From Nevskiaceae bacterium (GTDB taxonomy: Bacteria; Pseudomonadota; Gammaproteobacteria; Steroidobacterales; Steroidobacteraceae), in contig JACKOV010000004.1 in the NCBI GenBank assembly GCA_024234075.1, positions 1 to 64,000 on the forward strand: DNA of 64,000 nt, read 5' to 3'. The position numbers and the translations under genes were made by a program. Shown here in pieces: positions 63,333 through 64,000 of this stretch; the stretch's first letter is position 1, and each line of letters starts with the position of its first letter. The notes below the pieces were generated by a model that had not been told where the DNA came from, ran no database searches, and saw only the letters and a list, made by a program, of their open reading frames with translations.

Positions 63333-64000
63333 ATGCGTTATTTCAGTACTCGTGGCAGCGCCCGCGGCGGCAGCCGGGATTCGATCGGTTTCGGTGCAGC
63401 CCTGCGTCGCGGGCTGGCGCCGGACGGCGGCCTGTACATCCCGACGGAATGGCCGGCGGCATTCCGGCCGCAGGACTTCGCCGCCGAGGCGTCGCTACCG
63501 GCCATCGCCGAGCGACTGCTGGCGCCGTTCGTAGCCGACGAGCCACTGATCGCCGCCGCGCTCGGTGACATCGTCCGCGAAGCCTTCGATTTTCCGGCGC
63601 TGCTCGTGCCGATCGGCGGCAATCCACGTTTCGGTGTGCTCGAGCTGTTCCATGGGCCGACGGCGGCCTTCAAGGATTTCGGTGCCCGTTTCCTGGCGGC
63701 CTGCTGGCAGCGGCTGCTCCGCCCGGACGAGCGGCCGGTCAACATCCTGGTGGCCACCTCGGGCGATACCGGTGGCGCCGTGGCGGCGGCCTTTCATCGG
63801 CGGCCCGGCACCCAGGTCACGGTGTTGTTCCCCAAGGGGCTGGTGTCGCCGCTGCAGCAGCAACAGCTGACCTGCTGGGGCGACAATGTCCGTGCGCTGG
63901 CGGTGCGCGGCACGTTCGACGACTGTCAGGCGCTGGTGAAACAGGCTTTCGTCGATCCGTCGATGCAGGCGCAGTTCGAGCTGTCGTCGGCCAACAGCAT
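63333..64000 (+). CDS. thrC: Threonine synthase, N-terminal part (cut by window end)
   Basis: The first 222 residues are in the window. MRYFSTRGSARGGS and APDGGLYIPTEWP are the typical opening of gammaproteobacterial ThrC; HGPTAAFKDFGARF carries the PLP-binding Lys114, and LVATSGDTGGAVAAAF the phosphate-binding loop. It converts O-phosphohomoserine to threonine. Starts 10 bases after thrB; the rest lies beyond 64000. Confidence 0.95.
   Translation, partial: MRYFSTRGSARGGSRDSIGFGAALRRGLAPDGGLYIPTEWPAAFRPQDFAAEASLPAIAERLLAPFVADEPLIAAALGDIVREAFDFPALLVPIGGNPRFGVLELFHGPTAAFKDFGARFLAACWQRLLRPDERPVNILVATSGDTGGAVAAAFHRRPGTQVTVLFPKGLVSPLQQQQLTCWGDNVRALAVRGTFDDCQALVKQAFVDPSMQAQFELSSANS

Overview
The window looks like chromosome of a GC-rich, free-living gammaproteobacterium, probably near Nevskiales/Steroidobacterales/Xanthomonadales. 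The grounds are the pepA-holC-valS cluster divergent from lptF-lptG (the usual gammaproteobacterial arrangement), a fused ThrA (aspartokinase plus homoserine dehydrogenase) in thrA-thrB-thrC order, uniformly high GC, and a peptidase S46 gene. The placement is inference from gene content; no 16S gene or tRNA was seen.

Layout. 1-7.5 kb is a patchy region: a small unassigned protein, a wrecked AbiEi-Fic gene with its 24-bp tandem repeats still upstream, prfC, a DUF4399 lipoprotein, a glutathione S-transferase, an Atg22-like MFS permease, a gltS stump and an IS5-type transposase relic. 7.5-21 kb is housekeeping: an eight-gene minus-strand run pepA-holC-valS-moxR-DUF58-tgpA-M90 peptidase-GATase, and divergent lptF-lptG, which export lipopolysaccharide. 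21-26 kb is a Gld-type ABC transporter cluster (ATPase, permease, GldG-like, DUF4340). 26-33 kb holds cytochrome b561, purU, a zinc alcohol dehydrogenase, an acyl-CoA dehydrogenase and an exported S46 dipeptidyl-peptidase.

33.0-43.3 kb is an eleven-gene tad (Flp pilus) operon with mostly overlapping genes: a Flp-like pilin, TadG-like and TadE-like proteins, an exported protein of unknown role, a 64-residue second pilin-like protein, CpaB, the CpaC secretin, an FHA-TadA ATPase fusion, TadB, TadC, and a DUF192-TadE fusion. No prepilin peptidase, TadZ/CpaE or TadD lies in the window.

43.3-58.9 kb is accessory and catabolic in character: an HpsN-like histidinol-dehydrogenase homologue, a MobA/MocA-like nucleotidyltransferase, a Rieske protein lacking its catalytic core, an SLC13 permease with RCK domains, a spinster-like MFS permease, an enoyl-CoA hydratase homologue, an SDR plus a polysaccharide-deacetylase-like protein, amidase/CoA ligase/MmgE-PrpD, and a methyltransferase with a small partner gene. 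58.9-64 kb is a TauE/SafE permease and the threonine operon thrA-thrB-thrC, cut by the window edge.

The strongest leads are the Fic gene that has lost the stretch carrying its active site, the compact tad locus with two small pilins and two domain fusions, the core-deleted Rieske protein, and the amidase/CoA-ligase cluster of unknown substrate.
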